A DNA stretch of 64,000 nt from Nevskia sp. (GCA_019689635.1 JADGHB010000001.1:122095-186094); one strand, 5' to 3'. Numbered from the stretch's first letter, positions 1-8,631 are shown. Notes: generated by a model not told the origin, from the letters alone. Translations and numbers: made by a program.

Positions 1-743
1 TGACCCCCGCAACGGCCTCGGAAGAAGCGCTCGCAACCCTCGTGGCGCGCAGCGGCCACGCCTTCGTGCCCGGCGCGGCGATGCGGCCGCTCCTGGAAAC
101 GCACGGCGCGCTTGCCGACTGGGAGCGCTTCGCGCAAAGCTGGGCGCACCTGCCGGTGGACCGCTATCTCGCCGACCGCGGACGCTACCGGCGGCGGCGT
201 TACGCGGTTTATTCGCTGAGCCCCTCAGGAGAAATCCGGCGCCAGCCGCACCAGCCGCACTACCAGAGCCGCGACTACAACCCGCTCTACGGCGGTATCG
301 AACGCTGGTTCGAACCGATCGAAGACCAGCTCGACCTTGGCGACAGCCTCCCGACCGTGCTGCGCTTCGCCGCGGGTTTCTTCGGCCGGCTGGCGCCCCA
401 GGTCGCGCGCTGGCACGCGGAGGTACACCAGTTCCGCATCGAGGCGCACCCCGAAGCGCCGGGCCAGCCGACGCCGGAAGGCGTGCACCGCGACGGGGTG
501 GATTACGTGCTGGTGCTCATGGTGCGCCGACACAACATCGACGCCGGCGTCACCTCCATCCACGCGCCAGACGGCACGTCCCTGGGTAGCTTCACCCTCG
601 CCGATCCCTGCGACGCGGCGCTGATCGACGATGCGCGGGTGTATCACGGCGTCACGCCCGTGGTGCCGCTCGATGCGACACGGCCGGCGCATCGCGACGT
701 GCTGGTGGTGACCTTAAGACGCGAAACCTCGAGCGCGGCTTAG
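1..743 (+). CDS. 2OG-Fe(II) dioxygenase family protein (start codon cut by window edge)
   Basis: Predicted non-haem iron, 2-oxoglutarate-dependent oxygenase of the 2OG-Fe_Oxy_2 type; relatives include free amino acid hydroxylases such as isoleucine 4-hydroxylase. The iron-binding facial triad is visible as H-R-D in GVHRDG, followed by a distal His in RVYHGV, and the Arg-rich end (HRDVLVVTLRR) could bind 2-oxoglutarate. The frame is open to the first base of the window, and bases 1-2 are TG followed by ACC CCC, so the true ATG probably begins one base upstream. A GTG at 42 is a possible but less natural internal start. The 3' end converges on the SnoaL-like gene with a 55 bp gap. The substrate cannot be told from sequence. 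Confidence 0.8.
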   Translation, partial: TPATASEEALATLVARSGHAFVPGAAMRPLLETHGALADWERFAQSWAHLPVDRYLADRGRYRRRRYAVYSLSPSGEIRRQPHQPHYQSRDYNPLYGGIERWFEPIEDQLDLGDSLPTVLRFAAGFFGRLAPQVARWHAEVHQFRIEAHPEAPGQPTPEGVHRDGVDYVLVLMVRRHNIDAGVTSIHAPDGTSLGSFTLADPCDAALIDDARVYHGVTPVVPLDATRPAHRDVLVVTLRRETSSAA

Positions 744-798
744 CGCGATGCGCGGGTTGCGCGATCGGGGGCTCGCCTCCTGACCGCCGCAGCGCGAA

Positions 799-1299
799 TC
801 ACTCCGGCGCCGACAGCGAACGGCCGGCGCAGACGGCCTTGACGGCCGCCTCGTCCAGCGCCAGCACCAGGGTCGAGGTCACCGTGAAACGCGTGGCGGA
901 AATCTTCCACGCGCCGCGCACCTTGCGGTATTCGTCCTCGTAGAACCCGGCGAGCTGGGTGAGGCGCCGCTGCCGGGTGTCGATGAGCTGGTAGTGCAAG
1001 TTCCACAGGCCGCGCGCGCGGCTGTCGTCCAGCACCTCGATCTGCGGATTGGCGGCGTGGTGCAGCTCGACCATGTGCGGATGGCAAGCGATCGCGGTGA
1101 AAACCTCGACCAGCGCGTCGGCGTTCTCGAACTTGCCCACCGCGCCGTAATCGATCGCCACCGGTCCATCGGCGAAGCAGGCGCGCATGCCGGCCGGATC
1201 CTTGCGATCGCAGGAGAAGAAGTACCGCGCCTTGAGCGCGCGGATGGCCTCGCGGTCCTCCAGCTCGCGCAAGCGCCGTTGCAGTTCGTCCAGGTTCAT
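799..1299 (-). CDS. SnoaL-like / NTF2-fold protein
   Basis: A 166-residue protein of the SnoaL-like (NTF2-fold) group, the cone-shaped alpha+beta barrel used by small isomerases, hydratases and ring-hydroxylating dioxygenase beta subunits. The N-terminal helix containing LEDREAIRALKARYFFSCDRKD and the C-terminal strand set around WKISATRFTVTS are typical. The ATG at 1299 has a GGAG-like site (GCGGAG) just upstream. It stands alone, divergent from the histidine kinase. A second protein of the same fold lies at 25585-26130. No catalytic assignment is possible; family members are often placed next to terpenoid, steroid or aromatic catabolic genes. Confidence 0.75.
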   Translation of the reverse strand: MNLDELQRRLRELEDREAIRALKARYFFSCDRKDPAGMRACFADGPVAIDYGAVGKFENADALVEVFTAIACHPHMVELHHAANPQIEVLDDSRARGLWNLHYQLIDTRQRRLTQLAGFYEDEYRKVRGAWKISATRFTVTSTLVLALDEAAVKAVCAGRSLSAPE

Positions 1300-1319
1300 G
1301 TCGGCTCCGCTTTTTTCCA

Positions 1320-1407
1320 GTACAGCGAAGGTTTCGCGGCGCCGAATCCCCCGTTCGGCTGAGGCCTACTCCAAACAGAGGAAGCCTTCGCGAGACCTTC
1401 GTCGTAC
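1320..1407 (+). other. Putative structured RNA element (three-way junction)
   Basis: Bases 1320-1339 pair with 1388-1407 in a long stem of about 19 pairs with one mismatch. The stem encloses two hairpins: GCCGAA/TTCGGC at 1341-1359 with a C-rich loop, and an interrupted stem at 1362-1387. Three of the stem pairs are G-U wobbles only if the plus strand is transcribed; on the minus strand they would be A-C mismatches. This favours an RNA read toward the histidine kinase, whose ATG lies 79 bases downstream. It could be a 5' leader, a small RNA or a dispersed palindromic repeat; no known riboswitch class was recognised. Confidence 0.4.
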
Positions 1408-1486
1408 GGTGCCACCCTAAAAATAGCAGCGGGCTCGGGGCCGGCCGCGGCAACCGGGTCGCCAGCGAGGCGAGGGGAGCCCAAGC

Positions 1487-3307
1487 ATGAAGCTGCGGAC
1501 GATTCTGCCGGTACCGTTCGCCGGCCTGGCAATCGGCGTGCTGGTGTTTCTGTTGCCGCGCACGCAAGTGGACAACGAGCTTCACCTCGAACGTCTGCGT
1601 CGCCTGCAAGCGGTGGACGTCCTCGACGTGCAGCTCAACCGCCTGGTGTCGGAAGCGCGCGTCAGCTCGCTGGACAGCATGACCGATGCGGGCACCGTCA
1701 TTACCCGCAAGCTCGGCGATGCGCTCGACGCGCTGGATCACGGCCCGCGTTCGCTGCGCGGGCTTTCGCCGACGCTCGATCGCGCGCTGGCCACCTTCAT
1801 CGACTCGATGGACGAAAAGTCCGCGCTGGCCTACGACTTCCAAGCGCGCAACGTTCAGCTCAACGACCGCCTGGTCCAGAACCTCGACTCGGTGCCCGCC
1901 CTGATCGAAGCGCTGGCCGCTGCGGCGCCCGCGGCGCAGCGCGAGACGGTACGCGACCTGAGCTCGCGCCTGCAGACCGAAGTGCTGACCCTGGGCGTGA
2001 CGCCCTCGCCGAGCAACATGCCGCAGATCGCCCAGCTTCTCGACCAGCTCGGCGCGGCGGTCCCCAAGGCGCCGGCGAGCTATACCGAAGCCTTGACCCA
2101 GCTCCACGGCCGGCTCGACCAGGTGCTAGAGGACAAGAACGATCTGGTCGGCCGTCTGAAGGATTTCCTCGGCCGTCCCACCGATCGGGAGTTGCGCGCG
2201 GTGGAGCAGGATTACCTCGACTGGCACCAGGGCCAAGTGGATACGGCCAACCGCTACCGCATCGGCCTGGCGAGCTACGCCGCGGCCCTGCTGCTAGGCC
2301 TGGCCTGGCTGGGTCTGCGCTTGCGCCGTAGCTACCGCGAACTCGACCGCGCCAACGCCGGACTGCTCCACGCCAACGAGCACCTGGAAGAACAGGTCGA
2401 GGTCCGCACCCGAGATCTCAAACGCGCGCTCGACGAGCTGCGCGCCTCGCAGGCTCAGCTCATCCAGTCGGAGAAGATGGCCTCGCTCGGACAGATGGTC
2501 GCGGGCATCGCGCACGAGATCAACACGCCGCTCGGTTACGTGCGCAGCAACGCCGGCATCGTGCGCAAAACGCTCACCGAGCTGCGCACGTTGATCGCCG
2601 CGCAATCCCGCGCGCTGCGCCTGCTGCACGACCAACATGCCGATGAAGCAGAAGTGGCGCAAGCGCTCTCCATCGCGCTTGCGCACCAGGAATCGCTTGA
2701 TCCCGAACCGCTGACCGAGGATCTCGACAGCTTGCTCGGGGACGCCGAGCACGGCCTGTCGCAGATCGGGGAGCTGGTCTCCGGCCTCAAGGACTTTGCG
2801 CGCGTGGATCGCAGCCGCACCGATCTGTACAACCTCAACGAGGGACTCGAAGCCGCGCTCAAGATCTGCCACAACCAGCTCAAGCACCGCATCGAGGTCG
2901 TGCGCGCCTACGGCAAGCTGCCGGACATCGAGTGCTCGCCTTCGCAGTTGAACCAAGTGTTTCTCAATCTGTTCACCAACGCGGCGCAAGCGATCGAGGG
3001 CCGGGGACGTATTTACGTCCACACCGCGGCCGAAGCCGATGGCGTGGTGGTGCGTGTGCTCGACACCGGCTGCGGCATGAGCGAGGAAGTGCGCGCGCGC
3101 ATTTTCGAACCCTTCTTCACGACCAAGCCGGTCGGCCAGGGCACTGGCCTGGGTCTGTCGATCGTTTACCGCATCGTGGAAGATCACGGCGGGCGCATCG
3201 AGGTGCGTTCCCAGCCTGGCAAGGGCAGCGAGTTCATCGTCCGCCTGCCGCTGCGCCAAGCGCGTCCCGAAGCCCCCGCGACGACCTCCACCGCGGTCGC
3301 CGCATGA
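1487..3307 (+). CDS. Membrane-bound sensor histidine kinase
   Basis: A 606-residue sensor kinase. A first membrane segment (about residues 7-25) is followed by a long, almost entirely helical extracytoplasmic region resembling the DAHL-type sensor domain, then a second membrane helix (about 258-277) and a coiled coil. The dimerisation/phosphoacceptor domain carries His343 in [12 protein letters not shown]. The ATPase domain shows an N box ([12 protein letters not shown]), a G1 box (LDTGCGM), an F box (FEPFFTTK) and a G2 box ([11 protein letters not shown]). The stop overlaps the start of the response regulator gene (ATGA), so the two are translationally coupled and almost certainly a cognate pair. 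An unusual structured element precedes it. The signal sensed is unknown. Confidence 0.9.
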   Translation: MKLRTILPVPFAGLAIGVLVFLLPRTQVDNELHLERLRRLQAVDVLDVQLNRLVSEARVSSLDSMTDAGTVITRKLGDALDALDHGPRSLRGLSPTLDRALATFIDSMDEKSALAYDFQARNVQLNDRLVQNLDSVPALIEALAAAAPAAQRETVRDLSSRLQTEVLTLGVTPSPSNMPQIAQLLDQLGAAVPKAPASYTEALTQLHGRLDQVLEDKNDLVGRLKDFLGRPTDRELRAVEQDYLDWHQGQVDTANRYRIGLASYAAALLLGLAWLGLRLRRSYRELDRANAGLLHANEHLEEQVEVRTRDLKRALDELRASQAQLIQSEKMASLGQMVAGIAHEINTPLGYVRSNAGIVRKTLTELRTLIAAQSRALRLLHDQHADEAEVAQALSIALAHQESLDPEPLTEDLDSLLGDAEHGLSQIGELVSGLKDFARVDRSRTDLYNLNEGLEAALKICHNQLKHRIEVVRAYGKLPDIECSPSQLNQVFLNLFTNAAQAIEGRGRIYVHTAAEADGVVVRVLDTGCGMSEEVRARIFEPFFTTKPVGQGTGLGLSIVYRIVEDHGGRIEVRSQPGKGSEFIVRLPLRQARPEAPATTSTAVAA

Positions 3308-4257
3308 ATCCCGCGACCGCCGTCAGCGTCGGCACTGCCAAGCCGCGTGTGCTATTCGTGGATGACGAACCGCGCGTGCTCACCAGCCTGCGCATGCTGT
3401 TCCGCGGCCAGTACGAAATCCATTGCGCGCAAGGCGGCGCGCAGGCACTGGAGCTGTTGCGTCGCCAACCGGTGGACGTGATCGTGTCCGACCAGCGCAT
3501 GCCCGGCATGACCGGCATCGAGCTGCTGCGCGCGGCGCGCGAGCTCAATCCCGCGGCCATGCGCATCCTGCTCACCGGCTATTCCGATCTCAACGCCATC
3601 ATCGGGTCGATCAACGAGGGCGAGATCTTCCGCTTCGTCGCCAAGCCCTGGTCGAACGAAGACCTGACGGCCACGGTCGCGCGCGCAGTCGCAGCGGCGC
3701 GCGCCAGCCTGGCCGTCGCCTCGGCGCGGCCGGACCTTCCGACATCCGAGATGCCGGCGTCGGCCGGCGTGCTGGTACTCGACGACGATCCTGCGGTGTT
3801 CGCGCAAATCCAGGCCATCCTCGGCGCCGGCTACCGTGTACACGGCGCCACGGGCCTGGAGCAGGCCGTGGATGTCCTCGCGCGCGAGCGCGTCGGCGTG
3901 ATCATCTCCGACACGCGCGTGCAGGACCAGCCGGTGGTCGCCCTGATCGGTACGCTCAAGCGGCACCAGCCCGAACTGGTGGCGGTCATTCTCACCGACC
4001 GCGCCGACGCCGGCGCCGCGATCGAACTGATCAACCAAGGCCAAATCTATCGCTTCATCACCAAGCCGATCCGCGAAGGCCATTGCAAGATCGCGGTGCA
4101 TTCCGCCCTGCGCCAGCACCAGCGCCTCGCCCAGCAACCCGAGCTGCATCGGCGCTACGAAGTCGAACCTGCGGTCGAACCGCCGTCGGCCTCGCCGGTC
4201 AAAGGCCTGCTCGATCGCATCCGCGCCCTGCGCGTGTGGGCCAGCGGGCGCGCGTAA
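3304..4257 (+). CDS. Response regulator with two receiver domains and no output domain
   Basis: A 317-residue protein with two CheY-like receiver domains in tandem. The first has the acidic pocket VDDE (residues 19-22), phosphoacceptor Asp63 in SDQRMPGMTG and the conserved Lys in AKPW. The second has LDDD, an Asp in IISDTRV and Lys in TKPI, but lacks the usual PxxG after its phosphoacceptor. About 60 C-terminal residues carry no recognisable DNA-binding, GGDEF, HD-GYP or other output domain. The ATG at 3304 overlaps the kinase stop. The arrangement suggests a phosphorelay intermediate or a regulator acting through protein contact. Confidence 0.88.
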   Translation: MNPATAVSVGTAKPRVLFVDDEPRVLTSLRMLFRGQYEIHCAQGGAQALELLRRQPVDVIVSDQRMPGMTGIELLRAARELNPAAMRILLTGYSDLNAIIGSINEGEIFRFVAKPWSNEDLTATVARAVAAARASLAVASARPDLPTSEMPASAGVLVLDDDPAVFAQIQAILGAGYRVHGATGLEQAVDVLARERVGVIISDTRVQDQPVVALIGTLKRHQPELVAVILTDRADAGAAIELINQGQIYRFITKPIREGHCKIAVHSALRQHQRLAQQPELHRRYEVEPAVEPPSASPVKGLLDRIRALRVWASGRA

Positions 4258-4302
4258 GACGCGCGGCCGAAAACCCGGCGGGCCCTTGCCCAGCGTCCCG
4301 GA

Positions 4303-4557
4303 TCAGGACGGGCCGGCGCGTGCTCGGCGTCGCGAAAAGTGTTTCAACCAGGGCGCCGAATGAAAAAGGCTCATCAGCCCGTACATCGGCGCCATGCCGC
4401 CCAGGAACGTCGCGCGCGGCGCACCCGAACACCAGAGCGTCATCGCCTCCCTGCCCGCGGCGAGAGTCCATAGCGCCATGAGCGCAAAGACCGGCGTGGC
4501 CGCGTAGCCGAGCCCGTCCACCGTCCTCTCGAGACCGCGTGCGACGGCGCCGGTCAT
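4303..4557 (-). CDS. Small membrane protein of unknown function
   Basis: An 84-residue protein starting at the ATG at 4557, which overlaps the stop of the DUF899 gene (ATGA), so it is the last gene of the ArsR operon. It contains two hydrophobic segments, around GYAATPVFALMALWTLAAG and FLGGMAPMYGLMSLF, and a basic tail (FSRRRARAG). This fits a two-helix inner-membrane protein. No family was recognised. Its position suggests a job linked to the DUF899 and AHSA1 proteins encoded just upstream. It is too small for a firm call, but the tight coupling and clear membrane pattern support a real gene. Confidence 0.6.
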   Translation of the reverse strand: MTGAVARGLERTVDGLGYAATPVFALMALWTLAAGREAMTLWCSGAPRATFLGGMAPMYGLMSLFHSAPWLKHFSRRRARAGPS

Positions 4558-5345
4558 CGAGCGTATTCGTCGTGACGGCGCCACCACGGGCCTTGTGCCT
4601 CGTTGCGACCCCGCGGGGCGCGATCGAGCCATGCGTACATTCCCCACAAGGCGTCCAGCCCGCGTCCGTAGGCGGAATAGGTGTGGTAAACGATGCCATT
4701 TTCCATGGCGAAGGCGCTCATCCCCGGCCGCTCGCGGAGATAGGTCGCTGCGTCCGTCCCGCAGGTGGCGGCGAAGCAGCCCACCGGACCGCTCGCGCCG
4801 GCGAGCGCCGACGGGCCGCGGACCGCACCGCGCTGGCGCAGCGCGGCTTCGCGCCGATAGTTGTATTCGATCCCCTCCTCGCGCTGCTGGGCTTCGGTGA
4901 AGCCGACGCCGTAATCGAAGTTGAACTCGCTGCCGTGGGAAGAGGCCCAGGGGAATGTCCAGCCCATCCGCGCCTTGTAGGCGCGCAGCTTCGCAAGCGG
5001 CGCGCGCGACACCGCCCACAGCATCACGTCGTGGTGTGCCAGGTGGATCCAGACTCCTTCGAATCCGTCGGCGATCGCCGAACAGGACGGACACGCTGCG
5101 CTGTAGTCGGGCCCGAACATGAGGTGGTAGATCAGCAACTGCGAGCGGCCCTGGAACAAATCTGCCAGCGCGACTCGGCCTTCGTCGGTGTCGAACTCGT
5201 ACGTCTTATCGAGGCGCACCCAGGGCAGCGCCTGCCGGCGCAGCGCCAGTTCGTCGCTTTTGCGGGTGAGCTCCTTTTCCGCTTCGAGCAAGGCCAGCCG
5301 TGCGACCAGCCACTCTTGGCGCGTTCCGATCCGATGGGCGGTCAT
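4554..5345 (-). CDS. DUF899 family thioredoxin-like protein
   Basis: A 263-residue member of the DUF899 family, predicted to have a thioredoxin-like fold. The family hallmark is the core around LLIYHLMFGPDYSAACPSCSAIADGF, with a CPSC redox-type motif, followed by SRAPLAKLRAYKARMGWTFPWASS and an FNFDYGV segment. DUF899 genes commonly neighbour ArsR and AHSA1/SRPBCC genes, as here. The biochemical activity is not established for the family; a thiol-dependent redox role is an inference from the CxxC motif. It is separated by 16 bases from the upstream AHSA1-type gene and overlaps the downstream small membrane protein gene. Confidence 0.85.
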   Translation of the reverse strand: MTAHRIGTRQEWLVARLALLEAEKELTRKSDELALRRQALPWVRLDKTYEFDTDEGRVALADLFQGRSQLLIYHLMFGPDYSAACPSCSAIADGFEGVWIHLAHHDVMLWAVSRAPLAKLRAYKARMGWTFPWASSHGSEFNFDYGVGFTEAQQREEGIEYNYRREAALRQRGAVRGPSALAGASGPVGCFAATCGTDAATYLRERPGMSAFAMENGIVYHTYSAYGRGLDALWGMYAWLDRAPRGRNEAQGPWWRRHDEYAR

Positions 5346-5361
5346 TGCGATGCCTCCACGC

Positions 5362-5823
5362 TCAGCGAGCGCTGGGATAGGGATCCTGCAGAACGACGGA
5401 ACCCGTCTCGAGCAGGGATTTGAGGTTGGAGAGGATCTTGGGCCAGCCGCCGGAGACCGCCTCGATGAGCTTGGACGACTCGCGTTCGATGGTGTGTGTC
5501 ACGGTCAGCTTGACGGCCGTTGCGCTGCGTTCGATCTCCATCGTACAGAGCGAATCGCCTTCGGCCTTGAGTTCCGGACGCTTCTCGTGGCGCCAGCGGA
5601 TCACCAGGCGTCGCGGCGGATCGGCCTCGAGGATCTCGCCGGCATCGCTGACGCTGCCGTCGGCGTGCACCATTTTCCACGAAGCGCCGGCCGTCCACTG
5701 GCTCTGGCAGTGCACGCCGAACCAGTACCGTTTCATGAACTCCGCGTCTTCGGTCAGCGCCGACCACAGTTTTTCCGGCGTGGTGCGGATGTAGGTCACA
5801 TAAACAAACCGGGATTTGCTCAT
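5362..5823 (-). CDS. AHSA1 / SRPBCC family protein
   Basis: A 153-residue SRPBCC (START-like) domain protein related to the Aha1 C-terminal domain, a helix-grip fold with a deep hydrophobic cavity. It opens with the family signature (YIRTTPEKLWSALT) and ends with the long C-terminal helix carrying SGGWPKILSNLKSLLETG. Its ATG overlaps the stop of the ArsR gene by four bases. Such ArsR-SRPBCC pairs are very common in Proteobacteria; the ligand is generally unknown. Expression should be controlled by the operator upstream of the ArsR gene. Confidence 0.88.
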   Translation of the reverse strand: MSKSRFVYVTYIRTTPEKLWSALTEDAEFMKRYWFGVHCQSQWTAGASWKMVHADGSVSDAGEILEADPPRRLVIRWRHEKRPELKAEGDSLCTMEIERSATAVKLTVTHTIERESSKLIEAVSGGWPKILSNLKSLLETGSVVLQDPYPSAR

Positions 5824-6134
5824 CGGTCTTCTCCTTCGAGTCTGCGTTTCAGTTCCGCCAGCGCGCTCAGGCGGTGGCGCTCGTACTTGTCGATCCAGCG
5901 CTCGTAGATGTCGTGGATCGGCACTGGGTTGAGGTAGTGGCGCTTTTCACGCCCCTGCCACTGCGTGACGACCAGGTTCGCCGCCTCCAGCCGGCGCAAG
6001 TGTTTGCTCACCGCCTGCCGCGTCATGTCCAGGTGCTCGCACAACTCGGTCAGGCTCTGGCCATTGCGCAGGCGCAACTGGTCCAGCAGCTTGCGCCGGC
6101 CGGCATCGGCGAGGGCCTTGAACACTTTGTCCAT
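5820..6134 (-). CDS. ArsR-family winged-helix repressor
   Basis: A small dimeric winged-helix repressor of 104 residues. The start is set at the ATG at 6134 (MDKVFKALADAGRRKLLDQL). The upstream in-frame TTG at 6161 lies inside the promoter and above the probable transcription start, so it cannot be used. The recognition region is SLTELCEHLDMTRQAVSKHLRRLEAANLV, followed by a wing (WQGREKRHYLNP). No cysteine pair typical of metal-sensing ArsR proteins is visible, which suits the group that regulates SRPBCC genes. It heads the operon with the AHSA1, DUF899 and small membrane protein genes and is probably autoregulated. Confidence 0.9.
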   Translation of the reverse strand: MDKVFKALADAGRRKLLDQLRLRNGQSLTELCEHLDMTRQAVSKHLRRLEAANLVVTQWQGREKRHYLNPVPIHDIYERWIDKYERHRLSALAELKRRLEGEDR

Positions 6135-6150
6135 GCTGCTCACGTCGTTC

Positions 6151-6180
6151 TCATTATGCAACCTTTTGGTTGCATGTCAA
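6151..6180 (-). promoter_or_regulatory. Promoter and operator of the ArsR operon
   Basis: On the minus strand a perfect -35 box TTGACA (6180-6175) is followed by a 16 base spacer and a -10 box CATAAT (6158-6153). The spacer is almost filled by the perfect inverted repeat ATGCAACC-N4-GGTTGCAT (6156-6175). This is a classic arrangement for repression by a dimeric winged-helix protein. It predicts a very short leader before the ATG at 6134 and supports that start. Confidence 0.8.
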
Positions 6181-6316
6181 GCCGCCGCCGTTCTGGATCC
6201 GCGGGCGCGTCGCGCGGCATTCCTGCCTTGCCGGCGCGGGCTACTGCAAACAGGTGAAGCCCGGCGCGCCCGCGTCGCTTTTACTGCGCATCACTGGCGT
6301 GACGAGGAAGACACGC

Positions 6317-7432
6317 ATGACGGCGGCGAAAACGCGCGAGGCGCTGATGAGCGGCCGCGCCTGGGAGGAGTTCTGCGACGCGCTCAAACGCGCCGGACAG
6401 CAGATCCTGCGATCGGAAGCGCCGGACGACGAGTTGACGCGCGCCGAAGGCTACCGCTATCTCACGCGGCTGCTGCGCATCGGCTTGGAGATGCACCTGG
6501 AGTACGCCGATCCGGAGTTCCCGGGTTTCTTCGCTTCCTCGCACGAGACCGCCAAGATCGGCGCCGACAATCCCGACAATCTCTACCTCATGGCGCGGCT
6601 CGACGGCCGCCACGACTACCGCATCCACGGCCTGCGCGGCAGCGTGGCTTATCTGTCCTTCGGTACCCAGAAAGGCGGCTACGAAAGCGACGGGCGCATG
6701 GTGCAGACCGGCTTCCTCGACGCGCGGGACCTCAAGCTGGACGGCGACGGCCGCTTCGAGCTCGTGCTGTCGCAACGACCGCAGCCCGGCAACTGGCTGC
6801 GCATGGAGCCGGACACCAACGCGGTGCTGGTGCGCCAGACCTTCCTCGATCGCCGCACGGAGCGCCCGGCGCAACTCGCCATCGAGCGGCTGGGCGGTGC
6901 GGCGCATCCCGCGCCGCTGTCCGCGGAGCGGCTGAGCGCGGCGCTCGCGCGCACCGCCGGCTTCGTGGAGGGCACCGCGCGGGTGTTCGCCGACTGGGCG
7001 CAGAGTTATCTTGCGCACCTCAACGCCCTGCCGCCGGCCGACCAGGCGCTGTGCCAGCGCGCCGGCGGCGACCCCAACATCTTCTACTACCATTCCGCCT
7101 GGCGGCTCGCGCCGCACGAGGCGCTGGTGGTCCATCTGGCGCGCATTCCGGACTGCCGCTTCTGGAATTTCCAGGTCAACAACTGGTGGATGGAGTCGCT
7201 GGACTACCGCCATCACCGCATCCATCTCAATCAGCACAGCGCGCGCCGCGACCCGGATGGCGGGGTGACGATGGTGCTCGCGCACCAGGATCCGGGTCAT
7301 CCCAACTGGCTCACCACCGCCGGGCACGGCTGCGGCACGATGTGCCTGCGCTGGGTCGGCGCCGCCGCGCCGGTGCATCCCAGCACGCGCGTGGTGCCGC
7401 TCGCGGACCTCAAACGGGAGTTCGCCGCATGA
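6317..7432 (+). CDS. DUF1214 domain-containing protein
   Basis: A 371-residue protein with a C-terminal DUF1214-type region (around NIFYYHSAWRLAPHEALVVH and DCRFWNFQVNNWWMESLDY). The N-terminal half has the segment KIGADNPDNLYLMARLDGRHDYRIHG, seen in proteins annotated as DUF1214-containing. The function is not established. The ATG at 6317 is preceded by GAGGAAG with good spacing. The stop overlaps the start of the sulfotransferase-like gene (ATGA), and an SDR gene follows, giving a three-gene operon. The same trio occurs in my recollection of other lipid- or steroid-degrading Proteobacteria, but no pathway is assigned. Confidence 0.78.
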   Translation: MTAAKTREALMSGRAWEEFCDALKRAGQQILRSEAPDDELTRAEGYRYLTRLLRIGLEMHLEYADPEFPGFFASSHETAKIGADNPDNLYLMARLDGRHDYRIHGLRGSVAYLSFGTQKGGYESDGRMVQTGFLDARDLKLDGDGRFELVLSQRPQPGNWLRMEPDTNAVLVRQTFLDRRTERPAQLAIERLGGAAHPAPLSAERLSAALARTAGFVEGTARVFADWAQSYLAHLNALPPADQALCQRAGGDPNIFYYHSAWRLAPHEALVVHLARIPDCRFWNFQVNNWWMESLDYRHHRIHLNQHSARRDPDGGVTMVLAHQDPGHPNWLTTAGHGCGTMCLRWVGAAAPVHPSTRVVPLADLKREFAA

Positions 7433-8613
7433 ACCGGGCGCGCACGGCGGCCTTCGATCCCCAAGCGCTGCTCGAGGAGGCGCGGGCGGCCAACGACGGC
7501 CTCACGGATTTCGGGGATCCTTCCTTCCGTGCGGGGCTGGACGTGCTGTGCCGCGCGCTGGACGGGCAAGCGCAGTTGTCGGCCACCGGCACCGCGCTGA
7601 TGCGCCAGAAACTGGTCACGCAACTCGGCAATCGCCTGCGCGTCGAGGACTGGTTCGCGCGCCATCCCGAAATCGCGCGCGAGGAGATCGCCCCGCCCCT
7701 GGTCATCGTCGGCCTGCCGCGCACCGGCACCACCAAGCTGCACCGGCTGCTGTCCCGCGATCCGCGCTTCTGGTGGATGGCGTTCTGGGAATCGCAGTTC
7801 CCGGTGCCTTTCACCGACGAGTCGCTCGAGCGGCCCATCGCGCGCATCGCGGCCGGCCACGAACTGTGCGCCATGATGACGCAGGCGATGCCGAGGCTCC
7901 TCGCCATCCATCCGATGGATGCCGAGGAGGCCGACGAGGAAGTGATGTTGATGGAGCACTCGTTCCTGTCGGCCTTCAACGCCTACGCCGACGTGCCGGA
8001 TTACGAGCGCTGGCTGGAGACGCAGGACCAGGCGCCGGCCTACCGCTATTTGCGGCGCATGCTGCAGTTCTTGCAATGGCAGAAACGTCACCGCGGCATC
8101 GAGGCGCAGCGCTGGCTGCTCAAGGCGCCGCATCATCTGCTGCGCATGGACGTGTTGTTGCGCGTCTTTCCCGGCGCGCAGGTCATCCTCACCCACCGCG
8201 AACCGGAAGAATGCGTGCCCTCGCTGGCAAGCTTCATCCACACGCTGTGGCGCATCTACAGCGAGCGCGCCGATCCGCAGCGCGCGGGCCGAAGCTGGAG
8301 CGCCCTGATGCGCCGCGCCTTGGAGCATACCCTGCGCGTGCGCGACCGCCCCGAGTTCGCCGGGCAGTTCCTGGACGTGGAGTTCCGCGATACCATTTCT
8401 TGCCCGATGGAAGTCGCCGAACGCATTTATCGCTTCATCGGCTGGCCGCTGCCGGATTCCACGCGCGCCGCCATGCGGAGCTGGCTGGCGCAGGACGAGA
8501 AAACCCACGTCGGCGGCCACGATTACCGGGCGCAGGACTACGGTCTGAGCCAGGAACAGTTGCGGCGCGACTTCGCCGCGTATCGGGCGCGGCATTTTGC
8601 GCGCTCGGCTTGA
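7429..8613 (+). CDS. Sulfotransferase family protein
   Basis: A 394-residue protein with a P-loop-like PAPS-binding motif, GLPRTGTT, at residues 95-102, the 5'-phosphosulfate loop of sulfotransferases. A second conserved region is WLLKAPHHLLRMDVLLRVFPGAQVILTHREP, which corresponds to the 3'-phosphate-binding strand and helix. The N-terminal 90 residues form a helical extension usual in the Sulfotransfer_3-like bacterial subgroup. It would transfer sulfate from PAPS to a hydroxyl group, but many members of this subgroup have no proven activity. It is translationally coupled to the DUF1214 gene and 18 bases upstream of the SDR gene. Confidence 0.82.
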   Translation: MNRARTAAFDPQALLEEARAANDGLTDFGDPSFRAGLDVLCRALDGQAQLSATGTALMRQKLVTQLGNRLRVEDWFARHPEIAREEIAPPLVIVGLPRTGTTKLHRLLSRDPRFWWMAFWESQFPVPFTDESLERPIARIAAGHELCAMMTQAMPRLLAIHPMDAEEADEEVMLMEHSFLSAFNAYADVPDYERWLETQDQAPAYRYLRRMLQFLQWQKRHRGIEAQRWLLKAPHHLLRMDVLLRVFPGAQVILTHREPEECVPSLASFIHTLWRIYSERADPQRAGRSWSALMRRALEHTLRVRDRPEFAGQFLDVEFRDTISCPMEVAERIYRFIGWPLPDSTRAAMRSWLAQDEKTHVGGHDYRAQDYGLSQEQLRRDFAAYRARHFARSA

Positions 8614-8631
8614 GCTTTCCAGGAGGACGCC

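Noticed and set aside
6135..6161. Upstream TTG start for the ArsR gene
   Set aside because: It lies inside the promoter and operator, upstream of the likely transcription start.
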